The translations under genes and the position numbers were made by a program. The notes beneath the pieces were generated by a model, which was given only the letters and a program-made list of their open reading frames with translations, made no database searches and was not told the origin of the DNA. This document shows, piece after piece, positions 10,207 to 22,331 of a stretch of 64,000 nt of DNA. The DNA lies in assembly GCA_963966185.1 (NCBI GenBank), contig CAWZYM010000238.1:377501-441500 (forward strand), given 5' to 3'. Each line of letters begins with the position of its first letter. Position 1 is the stretch's first letter. Source of the DNA: Rhabditoides inermis (Eukaryota; Nematoda; Chromadorea; Rhabditida; Rhabditidae).

Positions 10207-11723
10207 ACTCACGCCAGCACAGTCTTGACCGATCCGCTGTCGACTGCGAGATGAAGAGGAGTGTATCCTCGATCGTCCTTCGCATTTTTAGAATTGCGAC
10301 TCTCGCACATATCAGCCAATGCCAATCTGAAAACAAATGTTCATCAAGATACTTTTAGAAGTCAAATTCAACGAACCCATGACGTGAGCCTTTCCGGCGA
10401 TGGCAGCGTGGTGGATGGGCAGTCTGAGCTGGTGGTCCGTCTTCTCGACCAGATTCGACTCGCCCCCGCCCTCCTCCCGCGAGCCTCGCTCCGCACTCCG
10501 CAGCTGCCGGAGCACCTTCTCGCACTCTCGCAGCCAGCAGCCGCCGCACAGTGCATCGCCCATTGAGTCACTCAACACCACCGATAAGTAATCACAACAA
10601 CACAAAAGCTCACGTGCAGGTGACGTCGGCTTGAGCGTCGATGAGAATAGCAGCGCAGATGGGATGGGCAAAGGAGGCGGCGACATGGAGAGGAGAACCA
10701 GAACAGCCGACACTGTCCCGCACGCCTACAACAATACGTAGGAACGACAGCAAGGTTAACGGCTCACCAACGAGGGACTTGTGGTGGTGGATGAGTTGGG
10801 TGGCAGCGGATGAGTTGGGTGGCAGTGTGCAACGCAGACTGGCCAACAAGACACGTAACACGGAGAGGCGCCTGGAACCACCGTTGTTTCTAGTTTTCTG
10901 GTGCGACAGATTGGGAATACATAAAGAGTAAGAGTACAAATGTTCACCTCTCTGGACGAGTAGGTTGACCGCATCGGCGTGGTCTTTCTGAGCTGCGCGA
11001 TGAAGGGGAGTCACCCCGCGGGAATCCTTCGCGGTAACAGACGCACCGCGCTCTGTAAACACATGTACACATGATGAACAACACAACAAACATGTGTTGA
11101 ACGACGTACCGAGGAGGTCGTTGATGACCTTGATGTTGCCTACGAAGGCGGCATAGTGGAGAGGGGTGCAGCCGCCATCGTCCTGCATAGCAATAGTATT
11201 GCACACGCATTTACACATTACATTACGCCTGTGTCGGTGGGCGGAGTGAGCATGATGCGTGACATTATAGAAAACAATAAGAATCAAGCGAAGACATACC
11301 GTGCGGTTGACGTCGGCGCCTTCTCGCAATACACTATCTATCAGCTGTTCGTCGTTGCTGAGAATCGCAGACACAAGATCGGTCTGAAACAAGTAATGAG
11401 ATGAAAGGTGGATGGAGAGAAACACAGACACGGCAGTACATGCATCTAGGGGAGCACGTGACCACACAACACACATGTCGGCGGCATGCGACGAGGAGGG
11501 GCTACTGTTAGGGGACTATCGAGAGGGGAAGACAAGCACTCGACTACGACTACACACGGCACGACAGCTCGGCGACAGACCAGGACAGTGTGACGGAAGG
11601 GGGAGATGAGGGAAGTGATGACTGGCTGCGCAGGCAGCACGAAGTGTGCCATCCCAATCACTGACACCGAGGCGAGATTAGAGACAACACACCGGGCCAA
11701 AACAACTCACCAGTGCGGCCATT
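9430..11723 (-). pseudogene. Ankyrin-repeat gene, PP6 regulatory subunit-like (ANKRD28/44/52 type), 3'-truncated
   Basis: Minus-strand exons begin MAAL at about 11723, then TDLVSAILSNDEQLIDSVLR, followed by at least eight ankyrin units, for example GGCTPLHYAAFVGNIKVIND, DSRGVTPLHRAAQKDHADAV, ASGTTPLHLAAKLANSTNV, DADGRTPLHYAVLQHNN and MHGFLPLHYAAYKGDAQLAH. The short N-terminus, the DxNxxD spacing and the HRA in repeat 3 resemble the PP6 regulatory ankyrin subunits, which carry about 28 repeats and recruit substrates to phosphatase 6. Here the frame runs to about 9430 and stops at the palindrome boundary, so roughly the C-terminal half to two-thirds is missing. An acidic, Gly-rich insert lies between repeats near 10400-10530. 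The fragment could still make a short ankyrin protein. Ankyrin identity is certain; the subfamily is likely. Confidence 0.75.
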
Positions 11724-12115
11724 CCACAACGATCCGACCAAACAAACAACCACTACGACACTCGCTCGTCTGCGGCCGCCTTTCGTCCTGTGGCACACTC
11801 GGCAGTGGAGGAGATTGGTAAGGAAGGAAACAGGAAACAAAAAACCGGTGCAATCAAGTGTGCACAAGTAACGACACATTAATACAACACACAAACTGAA
11901 GATCTAATATCTACACAAAGTATTAAAATTAATTTCTCAGTCGACATCATATCATCGGGTCCAGCGAGCTCCGGAAATTTCGTTTTATATTGTTCACGCA
12001 CTGTGCGCGCGTCAGCACCTTGATCGTGCAAAATTAGATTTTCTGGCGCTATCAGTTTTTTATTTAATTTTTAGATTTATTTCTACCTTTCGTTCTCCTT
12101 TTTTTCTCGTGCACC
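11724..12115. promoter_or_regulatory. Intergenic region between divergent genes
   Basis: About 390 bp separating the minus-strand ankyrin gene and the plus-strand gene starting at 12116/12305. It probably contains both promoters. No distinctive motif is recognised. Confidence 0.35.
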
Positions 12116-13214
12116 ATGCATATTGAACGTGACAATCCGTTCGACGTTATTTTTCGTTGTTTTTTTTTGTATGCTCTCTGGTTATTGAATTTACTTCGTG
12201 TTTGTTTTTGTTTGTCGTTTGTTCTTTTGTTACTTCTGTGGATATTAATTAAGCTTTTAGGCGTGCGCTGCGTTTTTAAGCGTGCGCCTCCGGCTCCAGT
12301 GCTCATGGATACCGATGCGAAGCTATTTGAGTAAGTTTTAAAAAATTCAACTTTTGAATTGCATTCTTTATTGAAGGTTGATTGGGCGTAAAGTGCTTGC
12401 CGGACTGATTCATCTTCAAAAGAAACAGATGACGGAGAGGGTGCGATTGGATGAATTAAAGAAGGTGTTTATTTTCTTCAAGAAAGTATGAACTATGTTG
12501 TTTAGATGTTCTGTTGTGAGGTGCCTCCATCTGCGAGCGTCACTGTGTTAGACTATTACCGTCTCAGCAGCGTTCCGTCCGCGGATCGAAAAAAGATTCT
12601 CCAGACACGTGCGTTTTATTGATGTTAGTGTGATATAACAATATTTGTTTTAGTGTCCACCCTCGATGTTCACATGTTTGACGAGGCGGAGAGGGCTGCC
12701 ACAGCCTTACTCCTTCGTGGTGCTGGTGTAACTTTTCCACAGGTGTGTTTCAGAACGGCAAAAGAGTTGACAGCGTTTTTTTAGGAACATCTTGACTCGC
12801 AGTGGGTCAAGGCCTTGATACAAGAAGTGGAAGGAGGTTTGTTCTTGAGTATAATGTATATATTTTGTTGTTATGTTACAGGAGATCTCATTGGAAACGT
12901 TCTCTCAATCATGAAGGAGTTTGCTGACAAGCGTGGGAATCCGGATAAGAAGTTCTTCATCAAACTACTGCTTCTCAGTGCATTCCCCGGCGGTGCAGCC
13001 TACTCATCCAACTTCATTCTTACCCAATCGGTAGTTCATTGGGGGTTAGTTTACTCAATGTTTCGTTATATTTACGCATGCTCGTTTCAGACTGTCTCTT
13101 GCTATGGCTCTACTCTCCAACATCAATGATACTTGTGCGGTTGAGAAGATTCTGCTGGAAGATAATCCCGATGATACGATTCTGCAGAATGCTGACAGGT
13201 ACTTGTGTTTAAGT

Positions 13215-13246
<32 letters not shown>

Positions 13247-15139
13247 TCTATTTAAGAAGTATGGCTCAGTTTCTATACGGTCCTACGATGATGACTGCGC
13301 AGAAACTTATGCAGTCGATGGCTTTGCTCACTCCGTCTCCTCGCATGAACAAGGTATGTTTCAGTTGTTTTATTTTGATTTCTTTTGGTGTTTTTTTTTT
13401 AAATTTTAACCCTGTTCAGGAGCAGATCGCTGAGCACAAGTTAGTATCTGCAGTCGCATCTGCCAGGTGGATTGCGAATGAAAGGGAGTCCAGAGATCTA
13501 ACTGCCGGAACGATTGCCTACTATGCAGTTGCGTATGCGACGGAGTCTTTTGTGGGAGAACTGGAGGTATTCGTTGAAAAAATAGTTTGAAGATTTTGTT
13601 GATCTCATCTAGGGTTTGTTTGTGAACGGAGGTCCTCTGTTCAACTGGTCTGCATGGCCGGTCGTCAAGCAGTTGTCCGTCACTCTGACTATGGTGCGTC
13701 AGTGGAAGCTGGGAGAGTTATACGGAGGTTTGTATTTTCTATTTTGAAGGATGTTTTTAACCTATGTTTAGTTTCTCTGCCATGCGTTATTCGGGAGTGG
13801 GCCGAACATGATCAGGACTGGGAAGATATAAGGAAGTCTGGGAGAACGGCTCAATCTGCTCTCAAGGCGATCTATGAGAACACCCGAGCGTTTTTGGAAT
13901 CAACTGCGTCCGTGTGTCCTGCGATGGAGAGGGCGGATCTCGAGGTATTTATTTATTTTGTTGTTTTTAATATTACTTTTTTTAAGCACGCTGCTGAGCT
14001 GATGACCACGATGGCTGAGTGTCTGCGTGGCAGTGCCGTTCGCATCGGTGTTGTCCTCGACAAGCTCATCGGATGTGAGCCGACACTGGAACAGTTCAAG
14101 GATATGATTGGTAAACATTTTGACAAGGATATGTGTATGCCAAAGTTTCTATTCAGGTGATTCCGATCACGATTTTCTTCTCCTTCAGCAGGCTATCACC
14201 AGTGCAAGTGATGGTATGTTGTTTCCTTGAATCAATTGAAAAAAAACTTGCAGAGGCTCTGGAAAGAGAACTCGCTGGTCGCGATTCTTCTTCTCCTCCA
14301 TCGTCGTGTACCGATTCTCTAAAGGTTAGAGTTGATGGATGGGGTCTATTTTTTTCCAGGTTGATGCAGATACAGATACTTCATCGATGCTCGAAGATCT
14401 CCAACAGTATGGCATTCCTGTGACGGTGAGTTTTCCATTGATTGTGTTTTACTTATCTTCCAAAAAAGTATGTTGTAGGACAACGCAATGCAGCAGTTCC
14501 CTATCATCTCGTATCACAACACGGACTGGTACATGCGCATGAATGAGAGTCGCGTGAGCGTTTTTTTGTTAAGATTTTCAAATGTAAAAATAACATCGTT
14601 GATTGTTCTCTTTATATTCTTTTCAGGTGGAGTTGAGGTGGAACGAATCGTCGCCCAAGCATGGACTCTTTGTAGCGCTGGCGACTGTCGGTGACGGGAG
14701 AATGTACTCTATGTTCGATCTTATCCAACTTCTGGAGCAAGCCTACGGAATGACTCTGCCACACACGACCGTCAGTGGAGAGGCTCAGTATGCTGATACG
14801 AAACGGTTAGTCTCCCTCTCCTTTTCCCTCTCCCTCTCTCTAAAAAACACATTACCGCGCCCACTAACGGGCGCGCTATTCGCGTGATGATTGGGTGCGC
14901 GCACAGCACCGAGGCGGTCGGCACCAGCCAAGGGCTGACTATCATGTTCTTATATTTTTCAGGTTCTATCACGATGTCTACAACTGGAGGAATCAGTTGA
15001 AGAGGTGCGGTTTGCTGCACATAGTCAAGCACACCGACGGGAAGGTGAAAACACATTTGATTTTTTCGTATTTGTATTTTTTTTACAGAAGTACTGCTTT
15101 ATCAGTGGAAAGGAGCCGCTGGATGAGCACTTCTCTTAA
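12116..15139 (+). CDS. Unrecognised ~17-exon gene, ~600-700 aa
   Basis: Exons with clean GT/TTTCAG borders run to the stop at 15137-15139 (SGKEPLDEHFS). Two candidate starts share a frame: ATG 12116 adds a 60-residue extension with a long hydrophobic stretch (VCFCLSFVLLLLLWILIKLL), and ATG 12305 starts at MDTDAKLFE. The body is mostly helical and soluble, with segments such as FADKRGNPDKKFFIKLLLLS, AYYAVAYATESFVGELEGLF and QDWEDIRKSGRTAQSALKAI. The C-terminus is FYHDVYNWRNQLKRCGLLHI. I recognise no family or catalytic motif. If the first start is used, the protein would be N-terminally anchored. A TA microsatellite occupies the intron near 13219-13240. AATAAA at 15443 is a candidate poly(A) signal. 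Confidence 0.6.
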
Positions 15140-15737
15140 GACGGTGCTGTAGCCGATTTCAGCACTTGTTTAGTCAGCATTCATCTCGCGTTAATGTGTA
15201 TTCTAGTATTTATCTCGCTTTATTCCCATATTCCGTTGTATGCCGGTTGTGTTTCTCTTTCTCTAATTATGTGTTTTGCGTAGCATCTCGCTCATTCTGT
15301 TTTTTTTTCTTCAAATTCATACCGCCACGTACATTGTTGTCTACCGGTTTATATATAAGGACTTTATTATATTTATGAGTGGACTATATCTATTAGAATT
15401 GTTTGTATGAGCGATGTTTCTTCATAGTCGCGAATCATATTAGAATAAAATGGATTATTAATGAATTTTTGTTGTTGAATCGAAACTTGACTACACTCTC
15501 TTGAACGGATACACTGGACCATGTGTGACTCTACAAGGTTTTATATGGCTTCGTGGAAGTTGACAAAAGTAGTTTCTTTCATTTCGTGATCGAAATATGC
15601 GGTACTCCCAAATTTTTCTTTCCAAAAGCAAATTCAAATTTAAAAAAGTTATTTTTGATTATTTATATATATTCTGAATTCTGTTACCGGTATGGCAATG
15701 TTACCGTTATTTTACCGGTGTAAGATGCATCACCTCA

Positions 15738-15872
15738 AATTAGTGATTTCAAATGATGATTATCTGTTAAAAAGTACTTGCGTAAACAAATGAACTTTGT
15801 CTTGTCCCAATGCAGCAAAAGCACATGCATAAAGCGTTTACAAATACTAACACAAACCTGCGCCTCTCTCTT

Positions 15873-15913
<41 letters not shown>

Positions 15914-16225
15914 TCTCTTTCTCTTTCTCTTTCTCTTTCTCTTTCTCTTTCTCTTTCTCTTTCTCTTTCTCTTTCTCTTTCTCTTTCTCTTTCTCTTTCT
16001 CTTTCTCTCTCTCTCTCTCCCCTCTCTCTGTCTTCTCTCTCTCTAATATGAACGTATGGCGTTATTCATTTGTTTTGTTATATTTCATCGGTTAGTGTCC
16101 ACTGTCCGTTATGCGCAGGTTTGTGTTAGTATTTGTAAACGCTTTATGCATGTGCTTTTGCTGCATTGGGACAAGACAAAGTTCATTTGTTTACGCAAGT
16201 ACTTTTTAACAGATAATATTTGTGC
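15738..16225. mobile_element. Small foldback element with CTTTCT core
   Basis: Arms of over 100 bp are almost exact inverted copies: about 15745-15870 (reading GCGTTTACAAATACTAACAC on +) and about 16105-16215 (GTGTTAGTATTTGTAAACGC). Between them lies a long pyrimidine tract. A related fragment (CGTTTACAAATACTAACACA) recurs at 16560-16580 after more CT/CTTT repeats, suggesting a partial second copy. No coding capacity. Confidence 0.7.
15882..16018 (+). repeat. (CTTTCT)n / (CT)n microsatellite
   Basis: A perfect hexamer array, about 18 units of CTCTTT, flanked by CT dinucleotide runs. It sits at the centre of the foldback at 15738-16225. Open frames across it encode only Leu/Phe/Ser repeats and are not genes. 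Confidence 0.95.
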
Positions 16226-16364
16226 TTTTGTTAAATTTCATAGAAATTTTGAATATGTGCTGAATTATGACTATTCATATGGATTTTATCAAAAAACTAC
16301 TATCTCTCACTCACTCTGTTCTCTCCTTCTCTTCGACTTCGTCCCTTCTCTCTCTTTCACTGTT

Positions 16365-16368
<4 letters not shown>

Positions 16369-16404
<36 letters not shown>

Positions 16405-16510
16405 TTCTCTCTTTCTCTTTCTCTCACACTGTTCTCTCTCTCACTCTCTCACTCTCTCTCTCTTTCTCTTTCTCTCACACTGTTCTCTCTCTCACTCTCT
16501 CACTCTCGCA
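16369..16510 (+). repeat. CT-rich low-complexity tract
   Basis: Imperfect CT/CTTT runs interrupted by a repeated CACACTGTTCTCTCTCTCAC unit (two copies). No gene is supported here. Confidence 0.8.
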
Positions 16511-17120
16511 CTTTCTGCCCTTCTCTCTCTATCTCTTTATATTTTCTGCTCTTCTATCAACGTTTACAAATACTAACACAAACTTTCGGCCGTTCTCTCT
16601 CTTCTTACTCTCATGTACCACAGATCACACGTTACGTTTCGGATCGCCGTTACATTTCACAAAAACGTTTTCCCCACATATTTTCTCACTACCGTTCGGA
16701 GTCGCGCCTACTGCGCTCTTTCTCCTGGTTATAGTTGGCGGACCCAAAACAACGCAAACCCGGCGCGAATTAGACGCTGGCGGCGGCGGGGCGAACTACA
16801 CTCAAAGTGCGAGTTGGAGAACACGGGCAGAAAACGCCGAGAGAGTACGCTTTCGGCAGAGAGTCAGCGTTACCGGACACGACTTCCACCTACCCACCCA
16901 CCCACCCACCCACCCACACGCTGGCCTCTCACCCTATGGGTGCGCGAGATCGCTCATAACTTCTTTCAGAGAAAAGATACAAAGATGCCATCAATTAGTG
17001 ATCTGGCCTACGGAACCGTGCAAATCTAACTAACATGAATTGGATGAGTTCACATTCCTGCTAACATGATTTTTGGATATAGCTTCTTGAAAATTCTGGC
17101 GCGAGCCCTATCCTAAGCCA

Positions 17121-17150
17121 AAAGAGAGGGCGCTGCGCGCCCTCTCTAAT
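17121..17150. repeat. Perfect hairpin
   Basis: AGAGAGGGCGC and GCGCCCTCTCT form an 11-bp stem with a TGC loop, followed by CTAAT. It could be the end of a Helitron-like or other element, but no partner end is seen. Confidence 0.4.
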
Positions 17151-17956
17151 ACTCTTCGATTGTTCGACTTGGTACGTTGTGTATTATGTTTACAAAAAAG
17201 GTCATGTTATAGTGAAGCGAGAGCGTTACCACTACGCTACGTGGTCATGTTAGGGGCGCTGCGAATTAGAGATATAAACACCAAGAAAAGTATGCGGTAC
17301 AATTCGTTCAGTATCACACCATCTCTGTAAGAATCGGACACTTTTTGGGCATGTGGTTACTAGAGGCTATGTCGGCGCATATAGAGGTTATTGAAGGTCC
17401 TCTACGAGATGTATAGGGTCGTTTTTGTCAAATATGCAATTTTGGCCCGTTAAGGGACCACTACCTCAAATCAGTCAATTTTCACCAAAACATTAAAAAA
17501 AACTCGTTCGATTCCATATCAGATTCTAAGAACTTTTTCATAAAAAAACTGTTTTTCGAAAAAAAATGAGTTCAAAAAAGGTTATGATCAAAAAAATGAA
17601 AAAAAATTCATGTTGTCGATTTTCTGTTGTTGCTGACAGGAGTACAAGAAAAATTAGCACCATTTGAAAGAGCGTGTTTTGTTTGGTCTAAATGATTTTT
17701 ATGAAGAAAATCAATTCTGACATCATCGGCCATCCAGACGGTTGAAAGTGGTCCGGAAAGTGATTATTCGGCATTTTTCACGATCTGGTTTTTGAGTATA
17801 TGGATGTGTTTTCATGAAAATCTATCATGACGTCATCTGCCATCCAGACGTTGTTTGCAGTTATTGTGCACCTTAAATTATCATTTCAAACAATCAAAAA
17901 AATCTCACGATCCAAGATTTTTGCTCGTGTGAACCCGTGCATTCCCGTTTTGGCAG

Positions 17957-18207
17957 GTTGGCAACAAAGAAGAGAGAGCACGAGGAAACGATCAACTGAC
18001 GACGACGACACCGACAAAAATGACTATGAAGGCGACGAGAAGCTGCTGTTCGAAAAAGACGCCGGGGTGTCTTCTCTTGATGAAATCTACGCTGATGAAG
18101 CCAAGAAGATATTTGGGAGACCGGAAGGGGAAATGTATCTCGTAGTGATGCCTGAGTCGGGTCCCAAAATCGAAGAGCGGTATAATCCCCGTGATGAACT
18201 GTTGTGA
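17957..18207 (+). pseudogene. Captured 3' exon, acidic C-terminus
   Basis: After TTTTGGCAG, an open frame reads an acidic linker (STDDDDTDKNDYEGDEKLLF) and then a structured-looking tail (SSLDEIYADEAKKIFGRPEG ... YNPRDELL) before a stop and an AATAAA at 18212. It has the coding texture and the acceptor/poly(A) context of a terminal exon, yet it lies inside the foldback arms. No family is recognised. It could be host sequence picked up by the element or the remnant of an element-encoded protein. Confidence 0.45.
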
Positions 18208-18231
18208 AGAATAATAAAAATTTAACTTTAA

Positions 18232-18539
18232 AGGGAGTGTACACTCTGAATTTCGAAGTTGAGTTAGCACCGGGATGTGAAAATATGATGAAAATGATGC
18301 ACTTTTCTCAATAACACTATGTGTCGGAGATACCTATAAGTCGGTGAAAAATTCTGTTGAACATTGAAAATTGGCACCAATTGGCACCAATTTCTGCATT
18401 TTGACACATTTGGCGCTCAATTTTAATCGACTTGCAGGCATTTTCAGCAAATAGTTGTATTGACAAAACTGCATTGCTTTCATCATATTTTCACATCCCG
18501 GTGCTAACTCAACTTCGAAATTCAGAGTGTACACTCCCT
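18232..18539. mobile_element. TTAA-flanked MITE (piggyBac-like)
   Basis: A 308-bp non-coding element with terminal inverted repeats of about 60 bp beginning AGGGAGTGTACACTCTGAA. Both ends are flanked directly by TTAA (18228-18231 and 18540-18543). TTAA target sites are the hallmark of piggyBac-type transposition. It inserted just after the poly(A) signal of the captured exon. Confidence 0.7.
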
Positions 18540-19750
18540 TTAACTTTTACTCGTTGCTTATCTTTGAGATCGATTTTCATGAAAACCATATACTAAACAA
18601 AGTGCGTAGATTATCATGGTTTGTTTGCTTTTTGCTACTTCGCAGTGACACAGGGCGAAAAAGCGAAAAATGCCGAATAATCGCTTTCCGGACCACTTTC
18701 AACCGTCTGGATGGCCGATGATGTCAGGATTGCTTTTCTTCATAAAAATCATGTAGACCAAACAATACACGCTCTTTCAAATGGTGCTAATTTTTCTTGC
18801 TACTCATGTCAGCAATAACAAAAAATCGAAAACATGCAAATTTTTCATTTTTTTAAAATCATAACTTATTTGAACTCATTTTTATTTCGAAAAACAGTTT
18901 ATATGAAAAAGTTCTTAGAACCTGATAAGAAATCGAACGAGTTCTTTTTAAAGTGTTTTGGTGAAAATTGATTGATTTGAGGTAGTGGTCCCTTAACGGG
19001 CCAAATTTTCATATTTGACAAAAACCAACCTATTCATCTTGTAGAGGATCTTTGATAAACCTTTGATAAACCTTGTATGCGCCGGCATAGCTCCTAGTAA
19101 CCACCTCGTCCGATTTTTACAGAGACGGTGTGGTATACTGTCTGTATGTTCAAAATCCACGATAATGTTTTCAACGAAAAATCCTGAGCTAACGAGCCTA
19201 TCATAAGTTGAAAGACAGCAATGCACTCTGGTCGCATCAGTGTGTGTGATGTGGATGTGATGTGGTCATCTCTGGTTGGATGGAGGGACGCCGTCATTTC
19301 CCTTCGTTCTCTCACCGCCGAGTGGCAGCAGCCAGCCACAGCCCCCCGCACTGACAGCAGGTATTTCCTCGCTGTCTTTCTCTCCCCATCTACTCCCCCT
19401 CGCCCTTCTATAATCGTAACGCTTGTCACGACGACACTGTTTAACAAAACGGGACTGCCGGAGGCGTTTCTCATCTCTGCCATCTTACCAAAGCTCTCTT
19501 ATCGCATGTATTCGACACTTCTCTTTACTCTTTAGTCTCTCAAATGCTATTTTTGATGAACACTTGATGAACCGCTAGAGTAAAACAATCGAAAAAGCTA
19601 CTCCTAGCTACTCCCTTTTTTTTTTGAAAGAGTGGTGCGATGCGTGACAGACCGACACCCCTTGCCTCGAAAATGACAATGAGCCCAGTCACTCATCGTC
19701 ATCTCATCATCTCACCATTCTTCCATCACTTCCCATCTCTCTATTCCAGA

Positions 19751-20407
19751 ATGCGGTCTATGCCGAGGCTGCTCGGTCTGGAGCTTTGGCGGCAGATTCT
19801 CAGAGGTATCCACCACCGAGCAACAATCGATTATCGATTGATTCCAGATTTTCGTCGGCCCCTTTCGCTGCTGCTCCTGCATGTGTTCATCCCCGCCGTA
19901 GTGTGCGGTCTCGCAATCTTCATGTCAGGGGTTCGACACAGTAGTACAGCTACCGTATACCTAACTACCGTACTCCAGATGAACTACGATAAACAGTTCC
20001 ACTATACGGATTCACACATAGTGGCCGAGAGGGTATACGACAAGGGAGAGGCAAGCACCCAGGGAATTGCTATACACTTCTACGGCGCAGCGTGAGTATC
20101 GAACGATATCGATCGATATCGATTGATTACCACTTAATTTAGATCGAACGAGCAGCTGCTCAAAAATGCGACATGCGTTCTCACAAACCTAAAATTCTTC
20201 AATGACTTTGACAAGTTGAGGGAAAGCGTGGGAAACAGTGATGTGACAGGTGAGGATATCGATTGGTTATCGATTGGTTATCAAAATGTCAGATGTGGCT
20301 ATGGTGACGCGGTTTGACGTTGCTGGATCGAAACTGGACTACACTCTCATGAACAGAGAATGGTTCCTCACTAACCGACTCTTCCCCTCCACTGGACCAT
20401 ATGTGAC

Positions 20408-20457
<50 letters not shown>

Positions 20458-21328
20458 TTCGTTTTCAGCCCCGCTTTTCTGTTCGTCGCCCTAAGCACAC
20501 TCGCAGCGTGGAATTGCTACAGAGAACTGTTGACGGGATATTTCTTGTGAGTATTATATCTGTGACAGTGTGTTATATCCTTTCCCTTTCAGCAAGCGAC
20601 GGGTAAAGTGACTGCGTGGGACTCATACGCGACTCGCAACTCTCCCGAATACACAGCAGCCCCGCAGCTGAACAAGAGAACTCACGGCTTCTTTGTGGCA
20701 TATGCGGTGAGGAGTACTGTATCCATCGGGTTACTGTATCTATCCTAGCTCGCCAACAACGCACATCTCTTCCTTCTCATCGCACAGCGCGTCAATGATG
20801 TAGCACACGACATGAGTGGGAACATCAAGGTAACTGATAAGCAATCGATAATCAATCAATATCAATCAGGACCATCTTCACACTCTCGGCGTCTCTACGA
20901 CGCTCTACTTCTTTGTGCAATGGATCGTTTCATTTGTTAAAATATACATCAGTTCACTGATTGTGATGGCTGTTCCTGTTATCATGACATGGGTAAGCAG
21001 AGAGAGGAGAAGGGGGAGAGATAGATAAAAAGGGAGAGAAGAAATTTTTTTCAGACGACGAACCCTGTGAACATCTCTATGTCTCTTATCTTCTACTCTG
21101 CCGCTGCAGCTTCCTTCACATGTCTCATGTCAGCTGTCTGCCTCAAAAATAGGATCTTCGAATTCGGTAACATTACTGTAGAGTACTGTATTTAATCGTA
21201 ATCCAAGTCTGCTTACTATCTGGTCATGACTGATGAGTTTTGCTTACGTAGTTTGCAAATTGTTATAGCAGATAAAAAAGAGGAGAAAGGATGTGGAACA
21301 ACGAAACGAGCCGACGCTGGTAGAGACA
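19751..21328 (+). CDS. ABCA-like transporter, N-terminal part only (copy 2)
   Basis: This is the paralogue of the copy 1 gene, with the same exon structure and the same missing nucleotide-binding half, so truncation predates the duplication. The exon near 20143-20246 differs from copy 1 at a cluster of sites (SNEQLLKNATCVLTNL here against SDEQLFKNAKSVFTNL in copy 1). The preceding acceptor also differs (AATTTAG against GCTTCAG), yet the frame stays open. The intron near 20409-20466 has an AG microsatellite and G-run of different length from copy 1. The transporter call rests on topology and short motifs only. Confidence 0.5.
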
Positions 21329-21600
21329 GGTACTGTCACGTGTCACGTTTTCCTATTAGTTTACATCATTTTCTTTAAGGGCATGTAAAGGATCAATTTT
21401 ATCTCGGGTGCAATTAATGACTTTTATTACAAGTAAGGACTGATTAATTCCGTCATAGTTTAACCGAATTTAATCATAGGCTGCCAGTCGTTTGATCCTG
21501 ATATTTATAAAACCATTCCTTTAAACAATACAGACGTCATGAAGCTTCATAACGTAAGGGTTAATTTGGGTTTGTAAATATAATATTATCACAATTTGAG

Positions 21601-22331
21601 ATGGAAACATCAGAAAAATTGTGTTGGAGTTCAAGCCACGTATTTATTAATGGAGCCACTCATCAGTTGAATGCAAACAGAGTGGAATTTATGAAGGACT
21701 GGACTCGATCTTATATTCTGTGTGAGACTCCGTGCGAGGACAAAGTACTTTGTCATCATATAAGATTTTCTATACAAAAAGTGATAATTCTAGATATCGT
21801 CATTCTTTTCCCTACTGTACCAACTCAAAGCACAGTTTATTGTGACTGAAAATTTTGATTTCTTGTCCGCGAACTATTCCAAAGATTTGTTTACTCTCAT
21901 CAAGGTTAGGACTTTCTGGAAATTATATGATCGTTAATTTTCGAAAATTTAGACTGAAATATACTCATGGCATACAATTGTTCACTTCCTGTCCATTGGG
22001 GGTGAGCACGGCAAGATCAAATGCCAAATGATACAATGCGACGGTTCAAACAAATCGAGCGACGACGCATACAGAATTATGCGCAGCAGGGTACTTTATT
22101 AAAAATTACATTACTAGTTTCGTTCCAGAATATTTTTATTTAATGTTTCTTTCAAACATTCACTTTTTATAGAGGTCGCACTGTAAGAGAGATACTTTGA
22201 TTGGAGTGGGAGCAGCGGGTGGAGCGTGCATGGCAGCGGATTTCGTCATCACTCGTATCAGAAAGCAGCAGTGTGTCAGAGTCAGTGGTTCTTCACAAAG
22301 CGACCTTTTTTGTTCAGTTTTCCGATGTTGC
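21601..22331 (+). CDS. Small Cys-containing protein, unrecognised (copy 2)
   Basis: Essentially identical to the copy 1 model at 2490-3220, with the same exons and stop. A poly(A) signal lies near 22643. It ends about 0.5 kb before the convergent unknown gene on the other strand. The lack of differences fits recent duplication or homogenisation and says nothing about function. Confidence 0.3.

Larger units (their letters stand above)
17309..19139. mobile_element. 1.8-kb foldback transposon with captured exon
   Basis: Arms of about 500 bp (17309-17825 and about 18560-19139) are diverged inverted copies. Outer ends read CAGTAT..ACACC.TCTCTGTAA on both sides, and internal matches include GGCCCGTTAAGGGACCACTA and GGCCATCCAGACGGTTGAAA. 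The centre carries a 3' exon-like ORF and a nested MITE. No transposase is seen. The right end is exactly where duplication copy 2 begins, and the same end sequence opens the window at 1-30, so a sister element probably lies just outside the window. Confidence 0.8.

Noticed and set aside
17121..17150. Helitron 3' end
   Set aside because: A hairpin followed by CTAAT is suggestive, but spacing is off and no TC 5' end or helicase is seen.
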